Shown here: in pieces, positions 25,922-33,350 of the stretch | Layout: each line of letters opens with the position of its first letter | Position numbering within the stretch: position 1 is the stretch's first letter | Source of the DNA: Nitrospira sp. | GTDB lineage: Bacteria; Nitrospirota; Nitrospiria; Nitrospirales; Nitrospiraceae | Assembly (NCBI GenBank): GCA_025934915.1 | Contig: JAICWG010000024.1 | Span: 1 to 33,350, forward strand | Reading direction: 5' to 3' | DNA length: 33,350 nt | The notes under the pieces: model-generated | What the model was told of the DNA's origin: nothing | Seen by the model: only the letters and a program-made list of their open reading frames with translations | Database searches by the model: none | Position numbers and translations under genes: made by a program

Positions 25922-26761
25922 TTATGGCTTTGCTGGGAGGCCGGTTTGAGCGACCTGCATAAATGAAGGTTCCAGGAACCAGTGATTATTTTCCATCACT
26001 TGAGACGATTGCTGCAGATAGTAGTCTTGATTGTTAAGAGAACCGGCAGCGTGTCGGTCAAGCACGAGGACGACGCTGGGATGCAATTGAATGGACGAGG
26101 CAGGTATGAAAGCGCTCAATGGTCCTTCTAACGCTTTGGCGACGATCTCGGCCTTGTGTGCTCCTAAGGCCAACAGCAAGAGAGTTTGCGCTTCGCGAAT
26201 AGCGCCAAGACCCATGGTCACAGCCCATTCCGGGACCGACTCGCTATCGAAGGCTCGAGCAAGATTGTATTTGGTCGAGGCGCTCAGAAGACTGCGCCTC
26301 GTTCGGGAATTGAGGCTGGAACCTGGTTCATTGAACCCTAGGTGGCCGTTCTGCCCGATCCCTAAGATCTGCAGATCGATGCCGCCTTGGTTTCGGATGA
26401 GCCGCTCATAGGAAACACAGTAGGAGACGATGTCCTGCTCGGCCTGCCCGTTCAACAGATGGAGATGAGCCGGATCGAAATTGACATGGTCGAGAAGATG
26501 CTGGTGAAAGAAGCGGTGATAGCTGTTCGGGCTGTCGCTCGGCAACCCGATGAATTCGTCGAGGCTGAAAAGCCGGACATGAGCGAAATCGAGACGCGTC
26601 GTGCGGTGTAGATCCACCAGGTTCTGGTACAATCCGATCGGTGTGTTGCCCGCAGCGAGTCCGAGTCGCAACGCCGGAGTCTGCTTGATCGCCTGGGCGA
26701 CGAGGCGTCCTGCTATTCTGCTGCCTTCCTCCGGTGTTTCTGTGATGAGCACCAGCATCAT
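25922..26761 (-). CDS. nagB: Glucosamine-6-phosphate deaminase
   Basis: A 279-aa NagB of the sugar-isomerase fold. Seen motifs: LGLAAGNTPIGLYQNL (phosphate binding), FSLDEFIGL with D68 as the general base, and LGIGQNGHLGFNEPGSS with H140 and E145 of the catalytic relay; position 138 is Asn, as in many bacterial members, where E. coli has Asp141. It converts glucosamine-6-phosphate to fructose-6-phosphate and ammonia in amino-sugar breakdown. The ATG at 26761 overlaps the stop of the glycosyltransferase by 4 nt (ATGA), so the two are translationally coupled. Together with the AmgK/MurU-like pair it may supply or drain amino sugars from cell-wall turnover, an inference only. Confidence 0.92.
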   Translation of the reverse strand: MMLVLITETPEEGSRIAGRLVAQAIKQTPALRLGLAAGNTPIGLYQNLVDLHRTTRLDFAHVRLFSLDEFIGLPSDSPNSYHRFFHQHLLDHVNFDPAHLHLLNGQAEQDIVSYCVSYERLIRNQGGIDLQILGIGQNGHLGFNEPGSSLNSRTRRSLLSASTKYNLARAFDSESVPEWAVTMGLGAIREAQTLLLLALGAHKAEIVAKALEGPLSAFIPASSIQLHPSVVLVLDRHAAGSLNNQDYYLQQSSQVMENNHWFLEPSFMQVAQTGLPAKP

Positions 26762-27810
26762 TCGTCCGAAGAAAATGGCTCGTTCACCGACGCTTCGCGG
26801 ATCATTTGTTCATACAGTTGGACGTATTCTTTCACCATGCGTTCGGCCGTGAACCGCTCCTCGAAGGCTCTGCGACATCGGCGGCGATCGATCTCGCCGA
26901 CGCGACGGACGGCTTGCACCATCTCTTGCTCATCTCGACAAAGAAATCCCGTCGTCTCATGGTCGATCAGCTCCGGATACGACCCATGGCGATAGGTCAC
27001 CACGGGGGTGCCACAGGCCAGCGCTTCGATCAACACCAAGCCGAATGCCTCCGGTCGATGAGGGCACAGTACTGCCCATGCATTTCCAAGAAATTCGCCC
27101 TTTTCACGATCGCTGATCTCTCCGATAAACTGGATCAGCGGATCGGCGAGCAGAGGCGCGATCTCGGTCTCAAAATATTCATGATCGACCGGGTCCACCT
27201 TGGCGGCCATCCGCAACGGCATGCCCAATTGTTGAGCAACTCGGATCGCTACATCCGGCGATTTCTCCGGCGACATCCTTCCCAAGAACGCAAGGTACCG
27301 CTGAGGTTTTAGTTGGACGCGATACCGATCGACAGGGAGCCCATGGTACACATTCGCCTTCCAGTTGTTGTAGCGAAAGGGTGCCCGCTGCGCATACGAA
27401 ATGGAGACCAGGGGAATCTCCCAGAATTCGTGATAGACCTTCGCAAGTTCCGGCGCTCCCAGGTGCCCATGGAGTGTGGTGATGACAGGGACTTCGGACC
27501 GGCGGGCAAGAGGAAATCCCACGAAATCCAGATGAGAATGGACGATGTCAAACTGATGGGACAGATTCCACACCTGTTCCAGCATCTGCGTCATGATAGC
27601 GTCTCTATTGACGAACGGCGTATGGGTTAGTGCGCGATCGCACATGGGGACGAGCTTCGCGCTCGTGGTCGAATCACCACTGGCAAACAGCATGACGTCA
27701 TGACCGAGCCGAACCAGTTCTTCCACGAGGTGGAAGACCACCCGTTCCGTCCCTCCATACGTTTCGGGAGGCACACTCACGCTTAAATGGACCAATTGAG
27801 CGATTTTCAT
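26758..27810 (-). CDS. Family 4 glycosyltransferase (GT-B)
   Basis: A 350-aa GT4 enzyme. The N-terminal domain has YGGTERVVFHLVEELVRLGHDVMLFASGDS, the acceptor-side glycine motif, and DIVHSHLDFVGFPLA. The C-terminal domain shows YLAFLGRMSPEKSPDVAIRVA and HRPEAFGLVLIEALACGTPVVTYRHGSYPELI, which contains the EX7E-type nucleotide-sugar site. It should transfer a sugar from a nucleotide donor to an acceptor that cannot be read from sequence; retaining stereochemistry is the family rule. GGAGAG lies 9 nt before the ATG. It is between the exported dimethylformamidase-like gene and nagB. Confidence 0.88.
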   Translation of the reverse strand: MKIAQLVHLSVSVPPETYGGTERVVFHLVEELVRLGHDVMLFASGDSTTSAKLVPMCDRALTHTPFVNRDAIMTQMLEQVWNLSHQFDIVHSHLDFVGFPLARRSEVPVITTLHGHLGAPELAKVYHEFWEIPLVSISYAQRAPFRYNNWKANVYHGLPVDRYRVQLKPQRYLAFLGRMSPEKSPDVAIRVAQQLGMPLRMAAKVDPVDHEYFETEIAPLLADPLIQFIGEISDREKGEFLGNAWAVLCPHRPEAFGLVLIEALACGTPVVTYRHGSYPELIDHETTGFLCRDEQEMVQAVRRVGEIDRRRCRRAFEERFTAERMVKEYVQLYEQMIREASVNEPFSSDE

Positions 27811-27875
27811 GGCAGGTCTCTCTCCGGAGAGGGCCGTTACTGACGATTGCGCACCACACTGCCCGCTGCATGCGA

Positions 27876-29420
27876 CTACTGTGAACGTGGCGATGCGCCT
27901 TGTCGAAACCGTGCAAGGACATTTTTTGTGATCTGTTGAACGTTCTGATTGAGACTGGACTTGCGCAGCTCCGGCACGTTGAAATCATCAAGCCCCCAAC
28001 TCCATTGAATGGTACCGGCCGCGAACACCGTCGCCCCATTATGAAGGGTATAGATCGTCATGTGGGCCAGATGGGGCTGACTCTCGAAGGTATATGGGGA
28101 TTCCGCGAGAATCGTGGTGCCTGGTGGTGCGCTTCCGAAGACTCGGTCAGCCTCATAGCCCAAGAGTCGCGGTAAGCGGTCTCCGGGATGAAGTTCCGTA
28201 CCGATCATGGTCCAGTGGTCGGGTTTGATAATAACAATATCAGCGTCAACCGGATTGCCGTCATACATCACGCCGATCAACGACTCCTCAGGCCGGTTGA
28301 CCGGTTCATCCCGCCAACGCACCGTCATGAGATGTCGTTTTTCCCACTCCTCCTGAGCATAGGGATCGCGTGTCGGAGCATCGTCTTTGTACGAGACGAT
28401 TGTGTGATCCTGCTCACCTGTGAGTGCACTGGGCTCCAATCGGATCTGCCAATAGCACACGTTCCCCGAAAAAAACGCGAGGTGCAGGCCGCGGTCGCGT
28501 CCACCTTCAACATGCGCGCGCATCTGCCACGTCCAATATTCGTCATGCCCGATGGAGAGCCAGCCTTTATGGCGGTCTAGGATCCGGGCGTTCGTATGGG
28601 TATCAACACTTGTGCTATAGGTGACATCATGGCCTTCCTTTTCTAACCATCGTACCATATTGTATTCCCAGCCCGAGGGCGAGGATGCATCTGTCGGGGG
28701 CACGGCATTATTGGTCAAAAAGTCGCCGGCGCCGTTGCCATAGGCGGCGGCGGGATTGCTGCTGATGGCATAGGGTCGGTTAAACGACACCTTGTGAGCA
28801 CGCCGACTCCCTGTGCTGTTGAAGTCGTAGAGGGATTTGCCGCCCCAATTATTATAGGCTTGATAGGTCGTGATGCTGGATTGGAAGAGAAAGTCAGAAG
28901 GGCGCGTCTCATCTCGTACGACAAAAATGATGTAGGCTTGCGCCCCGCTGGTCCCCGCCGTCAGTTTGGCGAGATAGATGCCGCTGACCCATGCTTCCCG
29001 ATCGGACTCGCTTCCGACCACAAGGACGTACGGATCCTGCCACGCACATTCAACGAGTCCGGTCTGAACATCCATCGACGGCATCGGTTGAGAGATGCCT
29101 GAGAGGGTCACAGGGCCATGCATCAGCCTCGCGCCGTCGCCGCCATACCACCCCATCCGATAGACCTCGAGCCTGTAAAAGCGGTCCCGCGTATGGATGT
29201 AGAGTTTGATCGGGTGCCCTCGATTGACGCTGGTGAGTGAGGCATAGCCCTCGATCTCGCGATGCAGCGCCGGACTGGTCAGGCGCCACTCTGTCGTGCC
29301 GGGTCGAGCATTCTCTCGTTGAACCGGATTGGTTTCCGCAAGTGCCTCTGCCTGCATGAGAGCGTTAGGCCAGGTTACCGCCAACAGAAGACCCACCAGT
29401 CCGAAGCAGGGATGAGCCAC
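27876..29420 (-). CDS. Exported N,N-dimethylformamidase beta-subunit-like protein
   Basis: About 514 aa. After a signal peptide (FGLVGLLLAVTWPNALMQAEALA) the protein resembles the C-terminal part of N,N-dimethylformamidase large subunits, the LARFH-type domain: GYASLTSVNRGHPIKLYI, YRLEVYRMGWYGGDGARL, LFQSSITTYQAYNNWGGKSLYDF, the conserved SIGHDEYWTWQMR and LAFFSGNVCYWQIR. Conserved H, D, E and W residues may form a metal or active site. Dimethylformamidase hydrolyses an amide in the cytoplasm; this homologue is exported, so its substrate is probably different. I prefer GTG at 29420, 4 nt after GGGAGG, since the signal peptide then begins cleanly; an ATG at 29453 would add 11 residues. It is the first gene of the GT4-nagB unit, 65 bp upstream of GT4. 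Confidence 0.85.
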   Translation of the reverse strand: MAHPCFGLVGLLLAVTWPNALMQAEALAETNPVQRENARPGTTEWRLTSPALHREIEGYASLTSVNRGHPIKLYIHTRDRFYRLEVYRMGWYGGDGARLMHGPVTLSGISQPMPSMDVQTGLVECAWQDPYVLVVGSESDREAWVSGIYLAKLTAGTSGAQAYIIFVVRDETRPSDFLFQSSITTYQAYNNWGGKSLYDFNSTGSRRAHKVSFNRPYAISSNPAAAYGNGAGDFLTNNAVPPTDASSPSGWEYNMVRWLEKEGHDVTYSTSVDTHTNARILDRHKGWLSIGHDEYWTWQMRAHVEGGRDRGLHLAFFSGNVCYWQIRLEPSALTGEQDHTIVSYKDDAPTRDPYAQEEWEKRHLMTVRWRDEPVNRPEESLIGVMYDGNPVDADIVIIKPDHWTMIGTELHPGDRLPRLLGYEADRVFGSAPPGTTILAESPYTFESQPHLAHMTIYTLHNGATVFAAGTIQWSWGLDDFNVPELRKSSLNQNVQQITKNVLARFRQGASPRSQ

Positions 29421-29453
29421 CGCACCTCCCGCTGAAGAATCCGATCGCGGCAT

Positions 29454-30182
29454 CGCCGCCGCTCCATCCGGTGAGCATTCCTATTTAATCACATTCTGTA
29501 GCGACGATGAAAGTATCGCGATGGATATTGCGCTTCCACCATTGCCTCATCATATCATTTTTGGATACCGTCTCATCTCCACGAGCATATAGCAGGACTG
29601 CTTACGAGGGTGGACAGATGCTAAGGAGCTGGAGGCGATCATCAGACGAAAATGGGATCTCTGGTATGGAAGCAAACGTGAAAGCCCTTCAAAGGGGGAG
29701 CAAGCGGAGCATTGGGACGCCAGGGATCAAAGCTGCTTTGGGCTATACCGATGGCGACGCTGGCTCAACGCATGGCTTGGGTGGAGGGGCGTTGCAGCTT
29801 GCCTGCACAACTGACGCTTTGAAACCAAGGCGGTGCATCAGCAGGGAAGAATGGGATGCGATGGGATCATCGTAGCCGTGATCGCCTTGGCGATTGCCTC
29901 CGTGCTCATCCCTTCCAGCTCAGGATGGGTTGATATGAAAAAGTAGAATGTGTTCGTTTTTCCGATCTAGCGTCCATTGGAAAACCAGTCAGCTCTCCTC
30001 TCCCAGCTCGATGCCTTGACCAAACTTATGGGAGAGGCGAAACTGAATTGCAGTATATTCGCTGTGCGCAATGAGGTCGTGGAGCGTGCCGTAGGCGGGT
30101 AAGCTTAAGGAATATGATTCGCTCAACGGAATGCACAAAACAAGACGTGATCCCATGTTTAGACTATATCTTTGCGGCCGAT
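29454..30182. other. Gene-poor region with several protein-like but interrupted frames
   Basis: No intact gene found. One plus-strand frame (29593-29814) contains KELEAIIRRKWDLWYGSKR, then EQAEHWDARD and LYRWRRWLNAWLG, ending in TGA. It has no ATG and begins right after a stop. A second frame further on reads IIVAVIALAIASVLIPSSSG (about 29860-29930) and, after two more stops, ENQSALLSQLDALTKLMGEA (about 29985-30045), ending at a TAA near 30100. They look like pieces of small genes worn down by stops. A 122-codon frame from 29507 overlaps the first piece and has no recognisable motif. Confidence 0.3.
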
Positions 30183-31765
30183 CTAGTTCATCGGATGAAC
30201 GACTCCGGCGAAGGTCAGCAGATCAGTGATCTCGAAATCTCCAGCTTTTGCCGACGGCAAGGTCGGTTTCCAGTTCTTATCGACAACGAGATACGAGTCC
30301 TTGTCGGCTTTGAGTATGCCGATGAACACCTCCCCGACGATCCGGTTTCCGACCGGCCCCAAGCGCAAGCCGTTCTCGAGTACTTCCGCCTCCTTCAGGA
30401 CGTAATACCAGAGCGGGGTGCTTCGGTCCATGCCGAAGGGGGCCAGTTCGGCCAGTTGTTCGGGAGTCAGCACCTGAATTCCCATCACTCGGGCAATCGC
30501 TTGCCCTGACGGAACACCAAAATTGACGTGCCTCATGAGGTTGCGAGAGGCCAGCGACTGGATTCCATCCGTCGGCAAACCGGATGCCGCTCCGCGTGAC
30601 CCCGGCAGGAGCATCAGCGGACTCGACAGTTTGGTGTCGATCTTCTTGTTGGGCGCGGAGATGTCGGGATTGAACTTGAAGAAGGTCTGCCAGTCGATGA
30701 ATCGACGTGGAGCCCGTTTGACGCCGCGCAGGTCTTTAGGAGCGGGATCGTTCGGATCGACCGAATCGTCGAACATGGACAGAACGACCGGCGGCCCTGC
30801 ATCCGGTCCAAAATTCAACTGATAAGTGGGACGAACTTGCGAATGGCCGAACGGTATGCGCCCACCGCAAATTCCACCGGGATCAGCAGATCGCCGTTCG
30901 AATTGCGGAACTGGGAATCTTGGAGCCTGTAGAAACGCGGCCCGTTCTGCAAGATCTCATCCACCCGATTCTGCCCGATCGTCAACGGTAAATATTCATT
31001 GAGAATGATCCATTGGTAGTGCCATTGAACCTGGCGCCGCGTTTCCTCGAAAATATCTCGGGTCGAACGATTTGCCTGTCCCGAATCAGCGCGCAATCGA
31101 TCGACCACGGCGTTGTGAAACTTCAGCATTGCCAGGTGGAATTGACTGATGACGACATTTTCATCGTTCCGGCTGTCTCCAAGGATCGCGTTGTTTTTTT
31201 GATCGCGCGGGAGGTCGAATCGCCCCGCGCGTTTCTTGGAGACTTGCTCGGATCCAGGGATGGCCTCGACGCGGAATTTGATATCACCCGAACTGGTATC
31301 GTACAGTTCAGGCGACCCATCAGGCCCCCCTCCGTACACGCTGTCGAGATCAAATTTGACAGTACGAAAATTCGTCGTCTGCCCGGGCTGCGTTTGCTCG
31401 AGCAGCGGCGCCTTCAAGGCGAGTGTGAGATCGTGATCCAAGAACTGACCGATGAATGTCACTCCTTCCGTCATGTTCGGATTATCGGGATTGTTTCCGT
31501 TAGGCTGACCGTCCAGGGCATCGAGGAGGCCTCCTTTCACGCCGAGCTTTTTAGCCTGTTCTCGGGCCTCATCGGTCGAGGGCACAAAAGGCGGCGACTC
31601 TGGAAACATGCGGCTGAAGACATTGGCAGGGAAGGGAGGGCTGGTGGGTTTGGGCTCCTGCAGGGTGGTTTTTTTCGACAGGTCTTCGGCTGCCTGTTCG
31701 GCATTGCAGGATAATAGACCGGCAAGACCGAGCACAATAAACCATACTGCTCAAACGCGCATCAT
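30183..31765 (-). pseudogene. Heme peroxidase (animal-type/cyclooxygenase superfamily), broken by a nonsense codon and a frameshift
   Basis: Two overlapping frames give one gene. The first (31735 to 30815) has the distal heme motif FIGQFLDHDLTLA (D100, H101) and GDSRNDENVVISQFHLAMLKFHNAVV, with the catalytic R of the RxxxE pattern. It breaks off after VEFAVGAYRS. The second (30818 to 30183) resumes with QLNFGPDAGPP, and the joining frame reads GHSQVRPTYQLNFG, which holds the proximal heme histidine. One missing T at 30850-30851 restores YRFGHSQVRP. At the 5' end AGGAGG (31774-31769) precedes ATG ATG CGC GTT, then TGA (31753-31751), then AVWFIVLGLAGLLSC, a lipoprotein signal peptide. So a stop also interrupts codon 5. 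Two independent lesions suggest a true pseudogene. The intact form would be an exported lipoprotein peroxidase; oxidation of halides or phenolics is the family range. Confidence 0.8.
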
Positions 31766-31793
31766 GCCCCTCCTAGTGCGTTACTGAACCAGC

Positions 31794-32090
31794 TCAATGG
31801 CACTTGATAGATTTGCCACTCGCCGTATGCGAAGGACTCAGTAATGTCTTGCAGACCTTGATGACCATCTCGACATCCGGTTTGGTCGCGAGGACAGTAG
31901 CAATGCAGGTCGGGTTGAACAATTCCTCTTTGGTAGGGAAGCCCAGCCTAGCCTTCAATCCGGTCGAAGCCGCCTGGCCAATTTCCCGATCACCGAGCAG
32001 TACGCAGCTTCTGACGTGGCTTCTTGACTTGTGCGAGGCATTCAACAGCGCAGCGCGCGCAGCAGGATTCGTTGCGACATGAAACAGCAC
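31794..32090 (-). CDS. Hypothetical protein, 98 aa
   Basis: The GTG at 32090 opens a frame with protein-like composition: MLFHVATNPAARAALLNASH, then VRSCVLLGDREIGQAAS, GLKARLGFPTKEELFNP and ATKPDVEMVIKVCKTLL. No known domain. An AGGGA lies about 4 nt upstream. A plus-strand frame covers nearly the same bases and has no better start signal. It lies directly upstream of the broken peroxidase, and could itself be a fragment. The alternating hydrophobic residues of the last third suggest a small folded domain with two cysteines. Confidence 0.38.
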   Translation of the reverse strand: MLFHVATNPAARAALLNASHKSRSHVRSCVLLGDREIGQAASTGLKARLGFPTKEELFNPTCIATVLATKPDVEMVIKVCKTLLSPSHTASGKSIKCH

Positions 32091-32139
32091 TCATCCCTGT
32101 AATCGGCTAAAAGCGTCCCGAGATCTTCTTCCTCAGCAT

Positions 32140-32373
32140 TTAACAGCCGCAGCAATCCTCGCCTGACATCGACCGGACGGCGTTCCGGAAGTAGGCGACA
32201 AACTCATCCATTGGATTCCTCGCGCGTGGAGCCCCTGATCGGATGGCCATGCCGGCCGCAGGCGGAGTATATGGAAGAGGGACGGGCAATACCTGTTCGA
32301 CACCCGGGTCACGGGGTTCTTTCGTCACGCCGGCAATCTTGTGATCGAGACTAGCACGCAGCAGCCGACACAA
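32140..32373 (-). CDS. Possible small ORF, unrecognised
   Basis: A 77-codon frame with Pro-rich middle (VEQVLPVPLPYTPPAAG) and an end MDEFVAYFRNAVRSMSGEDCCGC. It has no convincing start codon or ribosome binding site. The CC pair at the end might bind metal. It may be part of the same eroding region as its neighbours. Confidence 0.22.
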   Translation of the reverse strand: MCRLLRASLDHKIAGVTKEPRDPGVEQVLPVPLPYTPPAAGMAIRSGAPRARNPMDEFVAYFRNAVRSMSGEDCCGC

Positions 32374-32568
32374 GCCGCGGCGATTCTTTGCGAGGACGAT
32401 GGAGCAATTTGGACAGCCGTATCGGAAGATACGATGCGAAATGCTGTGGAGACTATCCGTCCGATTGATCCCAGCACGATTGCAGCGTGGAAGCGCGATC
32501 GAATCACCGAACGTGGCCGACTCGACAACAGAATGCGAGAAGGTGGTTGGAGGTCGTATCTAGAGTAG
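32341..32568 (+). CDS. Possible small ORF, unrecognised, antisense to its neighbour's edge
   Basis: A frame open from about 32230 contains DGQYLFDTRVTGFFRHAGN, and then, from a GTG at 32341, VIETSTQQPTQAAAILCEDDG and PIDPSTIAAWKRDRITERGR. Third positions are moderately GC-rich (near 60% by eye count). No ribosome binding site or family match. Either this or its antisense could be coding, or neither. Confidence 0.22.
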   Translation: MIETSTQQPTQAAAILCEDDGAIWTAVSEDTMRNAVETIRPIDPSTIAAWKRDRITERGRLDNRMREGGWRSYLE

Positions 32569-32728
32569 TTGCAGAACAGACTAATTCCCAATGGACGGCG
32601 CGGAGCCTCACTACCTTAGAGGGAGTCCTGGATCGCGCGAATAAATTATGCCGTTGCCGTCTAACAAACAGTTGAAGCGGACTCGGCCTTCACGAACGTG
32701 TTGGGAAATGATTCTTGGGAGAAGGCGC
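32569..32728. other. Intergenic stretch with an attC-like sequence
   Basis: No gene. At about 32657-32690 the plus strand reads GTCTAACAAACAGTTGAAGC followed by GGAC, which resembles one half of an integron attC site (TAACAA...GTTGAAGC). I could not find the complementary half downstream, so it may be a truncated or chance copy. Confidence 0.25.
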
Positions 32729-33094
32729 TTACGCGGCGGTGGTACTGAGTGCCAGTTCTTCATGCTCAGCGTGATTGGAAATGGCAGGGGCTTCGCAACC
32801 TTCGACCAGGTCTGTAACTCGCTCACGATCGCCTTTGGCATAGCGAAGAAACTCGATGCCGAACTGGTTGTCCTTGTGCCATCGCACGACGGAGACTTCG
32901 ACAGCTAGCGGAGATTCTGTTTCAGGAGCATCGATGTGCAGCGCGAGGTAGCTCCCGGGAGCCAGGGCTATGTTGCTTTGCATTCTGCAGCCTGTCGCAG
33001 AGAGATCGAAGAAAGTTCCTTCACCAGTGCCGTTGTCTGTCTGCACACTCGCGAGATATCGCACGTAAATTCTGGGACTACACCGGAGCTGCAT
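32729..33094 (-). CDS. PilZ domain protein
   Basis: A 121-aa protein made of one PilZ domain: CSPRIYVRYLASVQ (the R and RxxxR-like c-di-GMP contact is weak, since only one R pair is visible), then FFDLSATGCRMQSNI, matching the D/NxSxxG motif, and later VVRWHKDNQFGIEFL. PilZ proteins bind cyclic di-GMP and adjust motility, secretion or polysaccharide synthesis. The incomplete RxxxR suggests binding could be lost. I chose ATG at 33094 because GAGG lies about 5 nt upstream; the TTG at 33124 gives a longer but less likely start. The last ~25 residues are polar. It is next to an IS element start. Confidence 0.8.
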   Translation of the reverse strand: MQLRCSPRIYVRYLASVQTDNGTGEGTFFDLSATGCRMQSNIALAPGSYLALHIDAPETESPLAVEVSVVRWHKDNQFGIEFLRYAKGDRERVTDLVEGCEAPAISNHAEHEELALSTTAA

Positions 33095-33117
33095 ACTCAC
33101 CTCACTGCTAGGGTCCA

Positions 33118-33134
33118 AACTCAATTATTGAGTT
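33118..33134. repeat. 17-bp palindrome between PilZ and the IS element
   Basis: AACTCAAT (33118-33125), a central T and ATTGAGTT (33127-33134) form a perfect inverted repeat. It overlaps the start of TTGACA (33133-33138), a possible -35 box without a good -10. It may be an operator or lie at the IS end. Confidence 0.55.
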
Positions 33135-33182
33135 GACAAGCCGTTGATGAGTCAATGGTTGTGCCAACGAGGGAGGCGTTGC

Positions 33183-33350
33183 ATGACCATGCAGAAAGCA
33201 AAATCGAACAAACGGTTCTGGCTGGACGACCTGCAACGGTCGGTTCTTGAGCAACATCTTCCGAAGAAACAAACAGGGCCCACGCGCAAAGACGACCGGC
33301 GGATCATCAGCGGCATCATCCCTGTGCGGCAATCGGGGTGTCGCTGGCAG
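33183..33350 (+). mobile_element. IS5-type transposase, 5' part (continues past window)
   Basis: From ATG 33183, 5 nt after GGGAGG, 56 codons run to the window end. The sequence has FWLDDLQRSVLEQHLPKK, then TRKDDRRIISGIIPVRQSGCRWQ. This matches the N-terminal region of IS5-family (DDE) transposases of the IS427/IS1031 kind, where a DDRRVLNGI-like motif precedes the SG.PWRD motif. The catalytic triad lies beyond the window, so integrity is unknown. The element's left end should be in the 33130-33182 stretch; I cannot define its inverted repeat without the right end. Confidence 0.8.

Noticed and set aside
25557..25949. A 130-codon plus-strand frame past the end of gltD
   Set aside because: Its first third is an off-frame reading of gltD and the rest has a Pro/Arg/Ser-rich random look with no start signal.
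31013..31714. A 233-codon plus-strand frame over the peroxidase
   Set aside because: The minus strand carries conserved heme peroxidase motifs; this frame is its reverse.

Overview
The window looks like a chromosomal segment of a moderately GC-rich Gram-negative bacterium. The gene set and protein style most resemble Nitrospira (Nitrospirota): a long GH57 hydrolase, DUF1015, an AmgK/MurU-like pair, orphan NtrC-type regulators, a cysteine-rich zinc-ribbon miniprotein and many short unrecognised ORFs. That assignment is inferred from recalled protein families, not from a database search.

Layout. 1-1294 is the 3' part of a HAD-phosphatase/P-loop ATPase fusion. 1218-2090 is a decayed two-gene unit (a DUF421 membrane protein and its usual small partner) whose individual lesions can be read. 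2267-4264 holds a stand-alone receiver and an NtrC-type regulator. 4265-7650 is gene-poor: a zinc-ribbon miniprotein, a TPR exported protein, tRNA-Arg(ACG), a 26-bp perfect palindrome, a fibronectin-III lipoprotein and a lysine-rich exported repeat protein with a good terminator. 7984-12939 (minus strand) is a compact unit: GH57, galT, CCA-adding enzyme and a ThiS/MoaD-like protein. 13039-15443 (plus) is VanZ, an AmgK-like sugar kinase and a MurU-like nucleotidyltransferase. 15504-19429 (minus) is a polyprenyl synthase, DUF1015 and a second NtrC-type regulator. 19651-25693 (plus) is gltB-gltD, the NADPH glutamate synthase. 25922-29453 (minus) is an exported N,N-dimethylformamidase-like protein, a GT4 glycosyltransferase and nagB. 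29454-33350 is accessory and eroding: stop-riddled coding remnants, a heme peroxidase broken by both a nonsense codon and a frameshift, small unknown ORFs, a PilZ protein and the start of an IS5-type transposase.

How the genes fit together. The core islands concern amino-sugar and hexose metabolism (GH57, GalT, AmgK/MurU-like, NagB, GT4), nitrogen assimilation (GltBD) and isoprenoid-quinone supply. The most unusual structure is a family of three intergenic inverted arrays built on a 7-nt period (near 10678, 14604 and 24190), each lying between two genes that look co-transcribed. The window also holds at least three genes or gene pairs in visible decay. No CRISPR array, phage module or obvious defence system is present.
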